Source: Ipomoea triloba
Lineage: Eukaryota; Streptophyta; Magnoliopsida; Solanales; Convolvulaceae
Assembly: GCF_003576645.1 (NCBI RefSeq)
Contig: NC_044918.1
Coordinates: forward strand, 31,336,690 to 31,400,689
Direction: 5' to 3'
DNA: 64,000 bases
A program made the translations under genes and the position numbers. Positions 53,800-64,000 of this stretch are shown here, in pieces (within the stretch, counting starts at the first letter, position 1; each line of letters begins with the position of its first letter). The notes beneath the pieces were generated by a model. It ran no database searches. It worked only from the letters and a program-made list of their open reading frames with translations, and was not told the origin of the DNA.

Positions 53800-56040
53800 A
53801 CAGAACCACCACCTCAAGTTGAACCTAATGCAAGAGGAACAAGAGTCCTCCGAGGCTTAACTCATGAACAACTTGCGCTTGTGGATGTATATAAGTCAGA
53901 GAATTTAATTAGAGGGAAATACTCTGATCCGAGTGTGCTAAGGGAATTTGGGTTTTGTAGACATGGTAAATCGACAACCGAAATTGAGCAAAGTATTCGA
54001 ATGGAGAGGACCGACATACACTTCGGTTACCTATGAGTTTCTTGCTTGAGATGTGCCCCACTAAAACATTAGGTTCCCTATGCGTGGAGTTCAGACTTAC
54101 ATTTCCTTATTTTTCATGCATATGCGTGGATTTCAGACTTACATTTCCTTATTTTTCATGCACTTTACCGGAGTTCAGACTTACATTTCCTTATTTTTCA
54201 TGCACTTTACCGCTTTTCTTAGGAAATGGGAAGAACCAAAGAGAAAACCTTGAAATGAAATTATGAGAAAGCAAGCACAAGCCGAAAAATGGCAAGAGCA
54301 AAACCACAACCTCCACAAGCACAAGTTGAACCTAATGCAAGAGGAACAAGGGTCTTCCGAGGCTAAATTCATGAACAATTGGGGCTTGTGGATGTGTATA
54401 AGTCAGAGAATTTAATTGGAGGAAAATACTTTGATCCGAGAGTGCTAATGGAATTTGGGTTTGTAAACATGGTAAATCGACAACCGCAATTGAGCAAAGT
54501 ATTCGAATGGAGAGAACCGACATATACTACGGTTACCTATGAGTTTCTTGCTTGAGATGTGTCCAACTAAAACATTAGGTTCCCTATGCGTGGAGTCAGA
54601 CTTACATTTCCTTATTTTTCATGCACTTTACCGCTTTTTTTAGGAAATGGGAAGAACCAAAGTGCAAGCCTTGAAATGGAATTATGAGGAAGCAAACACA
54701 AGCCGAACAATGGCAAGAGTAGAACCACAACCTCCACAATCACAAGTTGAACCTAATGCAAGAAGAACAAAGGTCCTCCGAGGCTAAACTCATGAACAAT
54801 TGGCGCTTGTGGATGTGTATAACTCAGAGAACTTAATTGGAAGGAAATACTCTGATCCGAGAGCGCTAAGCGAATTTGGGTTTGTAGACATGGTAAATCG
54901 ACAACAGCAATTGAGCAAAAGTATTCGAATGGAGAGGACCGACATATACTACGGTTACCTATGAGTTTCTTGCTTGAGATGTGTCCCCTATGCGTGGAGT
55001 TCATGAGTTTCTTGCTTGAGATGTGTCCCCTATGCGTGGAGTTCAGACTTACATTTCCTTATTTTTCATGCACTTTACCGCTTTTCAGACTTACATTTCC
55101 TTATTTTTCATGCACTTTACCGCTTTTTTTAGAAATTGGGAAGAACCAAAGAACAAGCCTTGAAAAGGAATTATGAGGAAGCAAGCACAAGCCGAACAAT
55201 GGCAAGAGCAGAACCACAACCTCCACAATCACAAGTTGAACCTAATGTTGAGGAACAAGGGTCCTCCGAGGCTAAACTCATGAACAATTGGCGCTTGTGG
55301 ATATGTATAAGTCAGAGAATTTAATTGGAGAGAAATACTTTGATCCGAGAGTGCTAAGGGAATTTGGGTTTGTAGACATGGTAAATCGACAACCGCAATT
55401 GAGCAAAGTATTCGAATGGAGCGGATCGACATATACTACAGTTACCTATGAGTTTCTTGCTTGAGATGTGTCCCACTAAAACATTAGGTTCCCTATGCGT
55501 GGAGTTCAGACTTACATTTCCTTATTTTTCATGCACTTTACCGCTTTTTTTAGGAAATCGGAAGAACCAAAGAGCAAGCATTGAAATGGAATTATGAGGA
55601 AGCAAGCACAAGCCGAACAATGGCAAGAGCAGAATCACAACCTCCACAATCACAAGTTGAACCTAATGTTGAGGAACAAGGGTCCTCCGAGGCTTAACTC
55701 ATGAACAATTGGCGCTTGTGGATGTCTATAAGTCAGAGAATTTAATTGGAGGGAAATACTTTGATCCGAGCGTGCTAAGGGAATTTGGGTTTGAAGACAT
55801 GGTAAATCGGTTGCTAAGTCACCCGCAATTGAGCAAACTATTCGAATGGAGAGGACCGACATATACTCTGGTTACCTATGAGTTTCTTGCTTGAGATGTG
55901 TTCCACTAAAACATTAGGTTCCCTATGCATGGAGTTCAGACTTACATTTCCTTATTTTTCATGCACTTTACCGCTTTTTTTAGGAAATCGGAAGAACCAA
56001 AGAGCAAGCATTGAAATGGAATTATGAGGAAGCAAGCACA

Positions 56041-56250
56041 AGCCGAACAATGGCAAGAGCAGAATCACAACAAGCAAGCACAAGCCGAACAATGGCAAGA
56101 GCAGAATCACAACCAGCAAGCACAAGCCGAACAATGGCAAGAGCAGAATCACAACCTGCAAGCACAAGCCGAACAATGGCAAGAGCAGAATCACAACCTC
56201 CACAATCAAGCCGAACAATGGCAAGAGCAGAATCACAACCTCCACAATAA
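56041..56250 (+). repeat. 42-bp duplication, five copies (probable assembly scar)
   Basis: 'agccgaacaatggcaagagc' begins at 56041, 56083, 56125, 56167 and 56209. Breaks move rightward through 'cacaac', 'cacaacc', 'cacaacct', 'cctccacaatc'. It yields spurious repetitive frames at 56011-56302. Confidence 0.85.
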
Positions 56251-56364
56251 CAAGTTGAACCTAATGTTGAGGAACAAGAGTCCTCCGAGGCTTAACTCAT
56301 GAACAACTGGCGCTTGTGGATGTGTATAAGTCAGAGAATTTAATTGGAGGGAAATACTTTGATC

Positions 56365-56589
56365 NNNNNNNNNNNNNNNNNNNNNNNNNNNNNNNNNNNN
56401 NNNNNNNNNNNNNNNNNNNNNNNNNNNNNNNNNNNNNNNNNNNNNNNNNNNNNNNNNNNNNNNNNNNNNNNNNNNNNNNNNNNNNNNNNNNNNNNNNNNN
56501 NNNNNNNNNNNNNNNNNNNNNNNNNNNNNNNNNNNNNNNNNNNNNNNNNNNNNNNNNNNNNNNNNNNNNNNNNNNNNNNNNNNNNNNNN
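56365..56589. other. Assembly gap (225 N)
   Basis: N run inside the right satellite array. Confidence 0.99.
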
Positions 56590-57061
56590 ACTAAAACATT
56601 AGGTTCCCTATGCGTGGAGTTCAGACTTACATTTCCTTATTTTTCATGCACTTTACCGCTTTTCTTAGGAAATGGGAAGAACCAAAGAACAAGGCTTGAA
56701 AAGGAATTATGAGGAAGCAAGCACAAGCCGAACAATGGCAAGAGCAGAATCACAACCTCCACAATCACAAGTTGAACCTAATGTTGAGGAACAAGAGTCC
56801 TCCGAGGCTTAACTCATGAACAACTGGCGCTTGTGGATGTGTATAAGTCAGAGAATTTAATTGGAGGGAAATACTTTGATCCGAGCGTGCTAAGGGAATT
56901 TGGGTTTGAAGACATGGTGAATCGGTTGCTAAGACAACCGCAATTGAGCAAAGTATTCGAATGCAGAGGACCGACATATACTACGGTTACCTATGAGTTT
57001 CTTGCTTGAGATGTGTCCTACTAAAACATTAGGTTCCCTATGCGTCCGCTTTTCTTAGGAA

Positions 57062-57400
57062 ATGGGAAGAACCAAAGAACAAGCCTTGAAAAGGAATTAT
57101 GAGGAAGCAAGCACAAGCCGAACAATGGCAAGAGCAGAATCACCACCTCCACCACCACAAGTTGAACCTAATGCAAGAGGAAGAAGGGTCCTCCGAGGCT
57201 TAACTCATGAACAATTGGCGCTTGTGGATGTGTATAAGTTAGAGAATTTAATTGGAGGGAAATACTTTGATCCGAGTGTGCTAAGGGAATTTGGGTTTGA
57301 AGACATGGTAAATCGGTTGCTAAGACAACCGCAATTGAGCAAAGTATTCGAATGGAGAGGACCGACATACACTACGGTTACCTATGAGTTTCTTGCTTGA
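57062..57400 (+). CDS. Satellite monomer frame, 112 codons
   Basis: Complete monomer frame, right-array type, with 'PPPPPQVEPNARGRRVLRGL' and the usual ending 'EFLA'. The spacer in front is shortened ('ctatgcgtccgcttttctta'), missing about 40 bp. Function unknown. Confidence 0.35.
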   Translation: MGRTKEQALKRNYEEASTSRTMARAESPPPPPQVEPNARGRRVLRGLTHEQLALVDVYKLENLIGGKYFDPSVLREFGFEDMVNRLLRQPQLSKVFEWRGPTYTTVTYEFLA

Positions 57401-57667
57401 GATGTGCCCCACTAAAACATTAGGTTCCCTATGCGTGGAGTTCAGACTTACATTTCCTTATTTTTCATGCACTTTACCGCTTTTCTTAGGAAAATGGGAA
57501 GAACCAAAGAGAAAGCCTTGAAATGAAATTATGAGAAAGCAAGCACAAGCCGAACAATGGCAAGAGCAAAACCACAACCTCCGCAAGCACAAGTTGAACC
57601 TAATGCAAGAGGAACAAGGGTCTTTCGAGGCTAAATTCATGAACAATTGTGGCTTGTGGATGTGTAC

Positions 57668-57853
57668 AACGGTACCATCTTTTCGCCTGCTGATGGTTGC
57701 CTCGTTGGATTCGATTGGCCTTCTGTTCTGGTGCAGCCTCTCATAGTTGGATATCCAAGTGTCAGGGATGACTTGGATCAACTCCTCTTTTGTACATCTC
57801 CTGGGAACCTTAGTGCAGGTAACATTTCTCTGTTCATCAGTGACTAGGATGAG
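57668..57853 (-). pseudogene. Pararetrovirus fragment embedded in a satellite monomer
   Basis: About 186 bp of movement-protein sequence on the minus strand ('ILVTDEQRNVTCTKVPRRC', 'NRRPIESNEATISRRKDGT'), between satellite 'gtggatgtgtac' and 'gaaaatactttgatccg'. Compared with the sibling monomer at 54391, it replaces about 25 bp. No terminal duplication is seen, so it looks like filler DNA at a repaired break rather than transposition. Unlike segment 3, the fragment has no one-base loss at 'CCAAGTCATCCC', so it is not a simple copy of it. Confidence 0.9.
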
Positions 57854-58078
57854 GAAAATACTTTGATCCGAGAGTGCTAATGGAATTTGGGTTTGTAAAC
57901 ATGGTAAATCGACAACCGTAATTGAGCAAAGTATTCGAATGGAGAGAACCGACATATACTACGGTTACCTATGAGTTTCTTGCTTGAGATGTGTCCAACT
58001 AAAACATTAGGTTCCCTATGCGTGGAGTCAGACTTACATTTCATTATTTTTCACGCACTTTACTGCTTTTTTTAGGAA

Positions 58079-58417
58079 ATGGGAAGAACCAAAGAGCAAG
58101 CCTTGAAATGGACTTATGAGGAAGCAAGCACAAGCCGAACAATGGCAAGAGCAGAACCACCACCTCCACCACCACAAGGTGAACCTAACGCAAGAGGAAC
58201 AAGGGTCCTCCGAGACTTAACTCATGAACAATTGGCGCTTGTGGATGTATATAAGTCAGAGAATTTAATTGGAGGGAAATACTATGATCCGAGAGTGCTA
58301 AAGGAATTTGGGTATGAAGACATGGTAAATAGGTTGCTAAGACACCCGGAATGGAGCAAAGTATTCGAATGGAGAGGAGCGACATATACTCTGGTTACCA
58401 ATGAGTTTCATGCTTGA
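58079..58417 (+). CDS. Satellite monomer frame, 112 codons
   Basis: Complete frame with distinctive changes ('KWTYEEAS', 'GGKYYDPRVLKEFGYEDM', ending 'NEFHA'). The same variant recurs at 62284-62622. Confidence 0.35.
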   Translation: MGRTKEQALKWTYEEASTSRTMARAEPPPPPPQGEPNARGTRVLRDLTHEQLALVDVYKSENLIGGKYYDPRVLKEFGYEDMVNRLLRHPEWSKVFEWRGATYTLVTNEFHA

Positions 58418-58509
58418 GATGTGTCCCACTAAAACATTAGGTTCCCTATGCGTGGAGTTCTGACTTACATTTCCTTATTTTTCATGCACTTTTCCGCTTT
58501 TCTTAGGAA

Positions 58510-58848
58510 ATGGAAACAACCAAAGAACAAGCGTTTAAAAGGAATTATGAGGAAGCTAGGACAAGCCGAACAATGGCAAGAGCAGAACCACCACCTCCAC
58601 CACCACAAGTTGAACCTAATGCAAGAGGAACAAGAGTCCTCCGAGACTTAACTCATGAACAATTGGCGCTTGTGGATATATATAAGTTAGAGAATTTAAT
58701 TGGAGGGAAATACTTTGATCCGAGAGTGCTAAGGGAATTTGGGTTTGAAGAAATGGTAAATCGGTTGCTAAGACACCCGCAATTGAGCAAAGTATTCGAA
58801 TGGAGAGAACCGACATATACTCCGGTTACCTATGAGTTTCTTGCTTGA
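58510..58848 (+). CDS. Satellite monomer frame, 112 codons
   Basis: Complete frame starting METTKEQAFKRNYEEARTSR, with 'FEEMVNRLLRHPQLSKVFE'. Its 'GAAGAAATGG' variant is the one also seen in the LTR-borne satellite fragment at 39028-39125. Twin at 62715-63053. Confidence 0.35.
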   Translation: METTKEQAFKRNYEEARTSRTMARAEPPPPPPQVEPNARGTRVLRDLTHEQLALVDIYKLENLIGGKYFDPRVLREFGFEEMVNRLLRHPQLSKVFEWREPTYTPVTYEFLA

Positions 58849-60533
58849 GATGTGTCCCACTAAAACATTAGGTTCCCTATGCGTGGAGTACAGACTTACA
58901 TTTCCTTATTTTTCATGCACTTTACCGCTTTTTTTAGGAAATGGGAAGAACCAAAGAGCAAGCCTTGAAAAGGAATTATGAGGAAGAAGCACAAGCCGAA
59001 CAATGGCAAGAGCAGAACCACCACCTCCACCACCACAAGTTGAACCTAATGCAAGAGGAACAAGAGTCCTCCGAGACTTAACTCATGAACAATTGGCGCT
59101 TGTGGATATATATAAGTTAGAGAATTTAATTGGAGGGAAATACTTTGATCCGAGAGTGCTAAGGGAATTTGGGTTTGAAGACATGGTAAATCGGTTGCTA
59201 AGACAACCGCAATGGAGCAAAGTATTCGAATGGAGAGGACCGACATATACTCCGGTTACCTATGAGTTTCTTGCTTGAGATGTGTCCCACTAAAACATTA
59301 GGTTCCCTATGCGTGGAGTACAGACTTACATTTCCTTATTTTTCATGCACTTTATCGCTTTTTTTAGGAAATGGAAAGAACCAAAGAGCAAGCCTTGAAA
59401 AGGAATTATGAGGAAGAAGCACAAGCCGAACAATGGCAAGAGCAGAACCACCACCTCCACCACCACAAGTTGAACCTAATGCAAGAGGAAGAAGGGTCCT
59501 TCGAGGCTTAACTCATGAACAATTGGCGCTTGTGGATATGTATAAGTCAGAGAATTTAATTGGAGTGAAATACTTTGATCCGAGTGTGCTAAGGGAATTT
59601 GGGTTTGAAGACATGGTAAATCGGTTGCTAAGACAACCGCAATTGAGCAAAGTATTCGAATGGAGAGGACCGACATATACTCTGGTTACCTATGAGTTTC
59701 TTGCTTGAGATGTGTCCTACTAAAACATTAGGTTCCCTATGCGTGGAGTTCAGGGTTACATTTCCTTATTTTTCATGCACTTTACTGCTTTTTTTTCGAA
59801 ATCGGAAGAACCAAAGAGCAAGCCTTAAAACGGAATTATGAGGAAGCAAGCACAAGCAGAACAATGGCAAGAGCAGAACCACAACCTCCACAATCACAAG
59901 TTGAACCTAATGTTGAGGAACAAGCGTCCTCCGAGGCTAAACTCATGAACAATTGGCGCTTGTGGATGTGTATAAGTCAGAGAATTTAATTGGAGGTAAA
60001 TACTTTGATCCGAATGTGCTAAGGAAATTTGGGTTTGTAGACATGGTAAATCGACAACCGCAATTGAGCAAAGTATTCGAATGCAGAGGACCGACATATA
60101 CTACGGTTACCTATGAGTTTATTGCTTGAGATGTGTCCTACTAAAACATTAGGTTCCCTATGCGTGGAGTTCAGACTTACATTTCCTTATTTTTCATGCA
60201 CTTTACCGCTTTTCTTAGGAAATGGGAAGAACCAAAGAACAAGCCTTGAAAAGGAATTATGAGGAAGCAAGCACAAGCCGAACAATGGCAAGAGCAGAAC
60301 CACCACCTCAACCACCACAAGTTGAACCTAATGCAAGAGGAACAAGAGTCCTCCGAGGCTTAACTCATGAACAATTGGCGCTTGTGGATGTGTATAAGTC
60401 AGAGAATTTAATTGGAGGGAAATACTTTGATCCGAATGTGCTAAGGGAATTTGGGTTTGTAGACATGGTAAATCGACAACCGCAATTGAGCAAAGTATTC
60501 GAATGCAGAGGACCGAGAGGACCGACATATACT

Positions 60534-60661
60534 NNNNNNNNNNNNNNNNNNNNNNNNNNNNNNNNNNNNNNNNNNNNNNNNNNNNNNNNNNNNNNNNNNN
60601 NNNNNNNNNNNNNNNNNNNNNNNNNNNNNNNNNNNNNNNNNNNNNNNNNNNNNNNNNNNNN
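60534..60661. other. Assembly gap (128 N)
   Basis: N run inside the right satellite array. Confidence 0.99.
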
Positions 60662-60968
60662 CCTATGAGTTTCTTGCTTGAGATGTGTCCCACTAAAACA
60701 TTAGGTTCCCTATGCGTGGAGTTCAGACTTACATTTCCTTATTTTTCATGCACTTTACCGCTTTTCTTAGGAAATGGGAAGAACCAAAGAACAAGACTTG
60801 AAAAGGAATTATGAGGAAGCAAGCACAAGCCGAACAATGGCAAGAGCAGAATCACAACCTCCACAATCACAAGTTGAACCTAATGTTGAGGAACAAGAGT
60901 CCTCCGAGGCTTAACTCATGAACAACTGGCGCTTGTGGATGTGTATAAGTCAGAGAATTTAATTGGAG

Positions 60969-61293
60969 NNNNNNNNNNNNNNNNNNNNNNNNNNNNNNNN
61001 NNNNNNNNNNNNNNNNNNNNNNNNNNNNNNNNNNNNNNNNNNNNNNNNNNNNNNNNNNNNNNNNNNNNNNNNNNNNNNNNNNNNNNNNNNNNNNNNNNNN
61101 NNNNNNNNNNNNNNNNNNNNNNNNNNNNNNNNNNNNNNNNNNNNNNNNNNNNNNNNNNNNNNNNNNNNNNNNNNNNNNNNNNNNNNNNNNNNNNNNNNNN
61201 NNNNNNNNNNNNNNNNNNNNNNNNNNNNNNNNNNNNNNNNNNNNNNNNNNNNNNNNNNNNNNNNNNNNNNNNNNNNNNNNNNNNNNNNNNNNN
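60969..61293. other. Assembly gap (325 N)
   Basis: N run inside the right satellite array. The sequence directly after it is repeated directly after the single N at 63127. Confidence 0.99.
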
Positions 61294-62283
61294 AATTGAG
61301 CAAAGTATTCGAATGGAGAGGACCGACATACACTTCAGTTACCTATGAGTTTCTTGCTTGAGATGTGCCCCACTAAAACATTAGGTTCCCTATGCGTGGA
61401 GTTCAGACTTACAGTTCCTTATTTTTCATGCACTATACCGCTTGTTTTAAGAAATGGGAAGAACCAAAGAGCAAGCCTTGAAATGAAATTATGAGAAAGC
61501 AAGCACAAGCCGAACAATGGCAAGAGCAGAACCACAACCTCCACAATCACAAGTTGAACCTAATGCAAGAGGAACAAGGGTCTTTCGAGGCTAAATTCAT
61601 GAACAATTGGGGCTTGTGGATGTGTATAAGTCAGAGAATTTAATTGGAGGAAAATACTTTGATCCGAGAGTGCTAATGGAAACATGGTAAATCGACAACC
61701 GCAATTGAGCAAAGTATTCGAATGGAGAGAACCAACATATACTACGGTTACCTATGAGTTTCTTGCTTGAGATGTGTCCAACTAAAACATTAGGTTCCCT
61801 ATGCGTGGAGTCAGACTTACATTTCCTTATTTTTCATGCACTTTACCGCTTTTTTTAGGAAATGGGAAGAACCAAAGTGCAAGCCTTCAAATGGAATTAT
61901 GAGGAAGCAAGCACAAGCCGAACAATGGGAAGAGTAGAACCACAACCTCCACAATCACAAGTTGAACCTAATGCAAGAGGAACAAGGGTCCTCCGAGGCT
62001 AAACTCATGAACAATTGGCGCTTGTGGATGTGTATAACTCAGAGAATTTAATTGGAAGGAAATACTCTGATCCGAGAGCGCTAAGCGAATTTGGGTTTGT
62101 AGACATAGTAAATCGACAACCGCAATTGAGCAAAGTATTCGAATGGAGAGGACCGACATATACTACGGTTATCTATGAGTTTCTTGCTTGAGATGTGTCC
62201 CACTAAAATATTAGGTTCCCTATGCGTGGAGTTCAGACTTACATTTCATTATTTTTCACGCACTTTACCGCTTTTTTTAGGAA

Positions 62284-62622
62284 ATGGGAAGAACCAAAGA
62301 GCAAGCCTTGAAATGGACTTATGAGGAAGCAAGCACAAGCCGAACAATGGCAAGAGCAGAACCACCACCTCCACCACCACAAGGTGAACCTAACGCAAGA
62401 GGAACAAGGGTCCTCCGAGACTTAACTCATGAACAATTGGCGCTTGTGGATGTATATAAGTCAGAGAATTTAATTGGAGGGAAATACTATGATCCGAGAG
62501 TGCTAAAGGAATTTGGGTATGAAGACATGGTAAATAGGTTGCTAAGACACCCGGAATGGAGCAAAGTATTCGAATGGAGAGGAGCGACATATACTCCGGT
62601 TACCAATGAGTTTCATGCTTGA
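62284..62622 (+). CDS. Satellite monomer frame, 112 codons
   Basis: Near-identical twin of the frame at 58079-58417; the two proteins differ at one residue near the end (T-P-V against T-L-V). The 4205-bp spacing also holds for the next monomer. Confidence 0.35.
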   Translation: MGRTKEQALKWTYEEASTSRTMARAEPPPPPPQGEPNARGTRVLRDLTHEQLALVDVYKSENLIGGKYYDPRVLKEFGYEDMVNRLLRHPEWSKVFEWRGATYTPVTNEFHA

Positions 62623-62714
62623 GATGTGTCCCACTAAAACATTAGGTTCCCTATGCGTGGAGTTCTGACTTACATTTCCTTATTTTTCATGCACTTTTCC
62701 ACTTTTCTTAGGAA

Positions 62715-63053
62715 ATGGAAACAACCAAAGAACAAGCGTTTAAAAGGAATTATGAGGAAGCTAGGACAAGCCGAACAATGGCAAGAGCAGAACCACCACA
62801 TCCACCACCACAAGTTGAACCTAATGCAAGAGGAACAAGAGTCCTCCGAGGCTTAACTCATGAACAATTGGCGCTTGTGGATATATATAAGTTAGAGAAT
62901 TTAATTGGAGGGAAATACTTTGATCCGAGAGTGCTAAGGGAATTTGGGTTTGAAGAAATGGTAAATCGGTTGCTAAGACACCCGCAATTGAGCAAAGTAT
63001 TCGAATGGAGAGAACCGACATATACTCCGGTTACCTATGAGTTTATTGCTTGA
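62715..63053 (+). CDS. Satellite monomer frame, 112 codons
   Basis: Twin of 58510-58848, with 'PPHPPPQVEP' in the linker and 'EFIA' at the end. Open over the full length; function unknown. Confidence 0.35.
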   Translation: METTKEQAFKRNYEEARTSRTMARAEPPHPPPQVEPNARGTRVLRGLTHEQLALVDIYKLENLIGGKYFDPRVLREFGFEEMVNRLLRHPQLSKVFEWREPTYTPVTYEFIA

Positions 63054-64000
63054 GATTTGTCCCACTAAAACATTAGGTTCCCTATGCGTGGAGTTCAGAC
63101 TTACATATCCTTATTTTTCATGCACTNTGAGCAAAGTATTCGAATGGAGAGGACCGACATACACTTCAGTTACCTATGAGTTTCTTGCTTGAGATGTGCC
63201 CCACTAAAACATTAGGTTCCCTATGCGTGGAGTTCAGACTTACAGTTCCTTATTTTTCATGCACTATACCGCTTGTTTTAAGAAATGGGAAGAACCAAAG
63301 AGCAAGCCTTGAAATGAAATTATGAGAAAGCAAGCACAAGCCGAACAATGGCAAGAGCAGAACCACAACCTCCACAATCACAAGTTGAACCTAATGCAAG
63401 AGGAACAAGGGTCTTTCGAGGCTAAATTCATGAACAATTGGGGCTTGTGGATGTGTATAAGTCAGAGAATTTAATTGGAGGAAAATACTTTGATCCGAGA
63501 GTGCTAATGGAAACATGGTAAATCGACAACCGCAATTGAGCAAAGTATTCGAATGGAGAGAACCAACATATACTACGGTTACCTATGAGTTTCTTGCTTG
63601 AGATGTGTCCAACTAAAACATTAGGTTCCCTATGCGTGGAGTCAGACTTACATTTCCTTATTTTTCATGCACTTTACCGCTTTTTTTAGGAAATGGGAAG
63701 AACCAAAGTGCAAGCCTTCAAATGGAATTATGAGGAAGCAAGCACAAGCCGAACAATGGGAAGAGTAGAACCACAACCTCCACAATCACAAGTTGAACCT
63801 AATGCAAGAGGAACAAGGGTCCTCCGAGGCTAAACTCATGAACAATTGGCGCTTGTGGATGTGTATAACTCAGAGAATTTAATTGGAAGGAAATACTCTG
63901 ATCCGAGAGCGCTAAGCGAATTTGGGTTTGTAGACATAGTAAATCGACAACCGCAATTGAGCAAAGTATTCGAATGGAGAGGACCGACATATACTACGGT

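Larger units (their letters stand above)
53800..64000 (+). repeat. Right satellite array, plus-strand part
   Basis: About 21 monomers starting near 54227, 54648, 55136, 55557, 55988, 56674, 57062, 57496, 58079, 58510, 58941, 59371, 59800, 60222, 60772, 61455, 61861, 62284, 62715, 63288 and 63694. Linkers are mostly 'PPQVEPNARGTRV' or 'QSQVEPNVEEQGSS', distinct from the left array ('RPQVEPNVRGT'). Several monomers recur in the same order (58079 and 58510 again at 62284 and 62715, 4205 bp apart). Interrupted by gaps at 56365-56589, 60534-60661, 60969-61293 and a single N at 63127. 42-bp duplications at 54079/54121, 54132/54174, 54961/55003, 55042/55084 and 56041-56209. Confidence 0.95.

Overview
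This window is plant nuclear DNA, almost certainly a dicot and probably pericentromeric or other heterochromatin. I see no ordinary host gene, tRNA, rRNA or CRISPR. It holds four kinds of sequence: a coding-type satellite of about 430 bp, Ty3/gypsy-type LTR retrotransposons nested in it, fragments of an integrated Caulimoviridae pararetrovirus (petuvirus/florendovirus-like), and assembly gaps with assembly scars. The plant assignment rests on tRNA-Met-type primer sites, plant-type gag-pol genes and the caulimovirid polyprotein.

Layout: 1-21294 is a head-to-tail plus-strand satellite array. 21295-36130 is one LTR element without coding capacity (LTRs of about 2.85 kb, 1.7 kb internal region, 5-bp target duplication CTATG) inserted into a satellite monomer. 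Its 5' LTR is interrupted at 22396-29688 by a complete Ty3/gypsy element (LTRs of 962 and 960 bp, target duplication GTTGC) whose gag-pol is broken in the integrase. 36131-36159 is a 29-bp satellite remnant. 36160-52497 is a patchwork of pararetrovirus segments in both orientations. It is interrupted at 38076-41530 by a minus-strand gag-only gypsy element. 52502-53799 is satellite on the minus strand, and 53800-64000 is satellite on the plus strand with higher-order repetition, N gaps and one embedded virus fragment at 57668-57853.

The satellite monomer carries an ATG-started frame of about 112 codons, open in a minority of monomers. It looks like a fragment of a plant retrotransposon protein; this is inference. 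The same fragment appears inside the LTR of the gag-only element, fused in frame to the end of its polyprotein.

The virus pieces together cover leader, primer site, movement protein, coat protein with zinc knuckle, aspartic protease, reverse transcriptase, RNase H, a C-terminal extension and the intergenic promoter, but no single piece is a complete genome in one orientation.

The most important structural observation is technical. At more than twenty places, in the satellite and in two unrelated LTRs, a short tandem duplication has a period of exactly 42 bp, and in the multi-copy cases I followed the junction creeps rightward from copy to copy. This is what unmerged (k-1)-base overlaps of successive de Bruijn graph unitigs would give. 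These apparent minisatellites, and the odd reading frames across them, are probably not real DNA.
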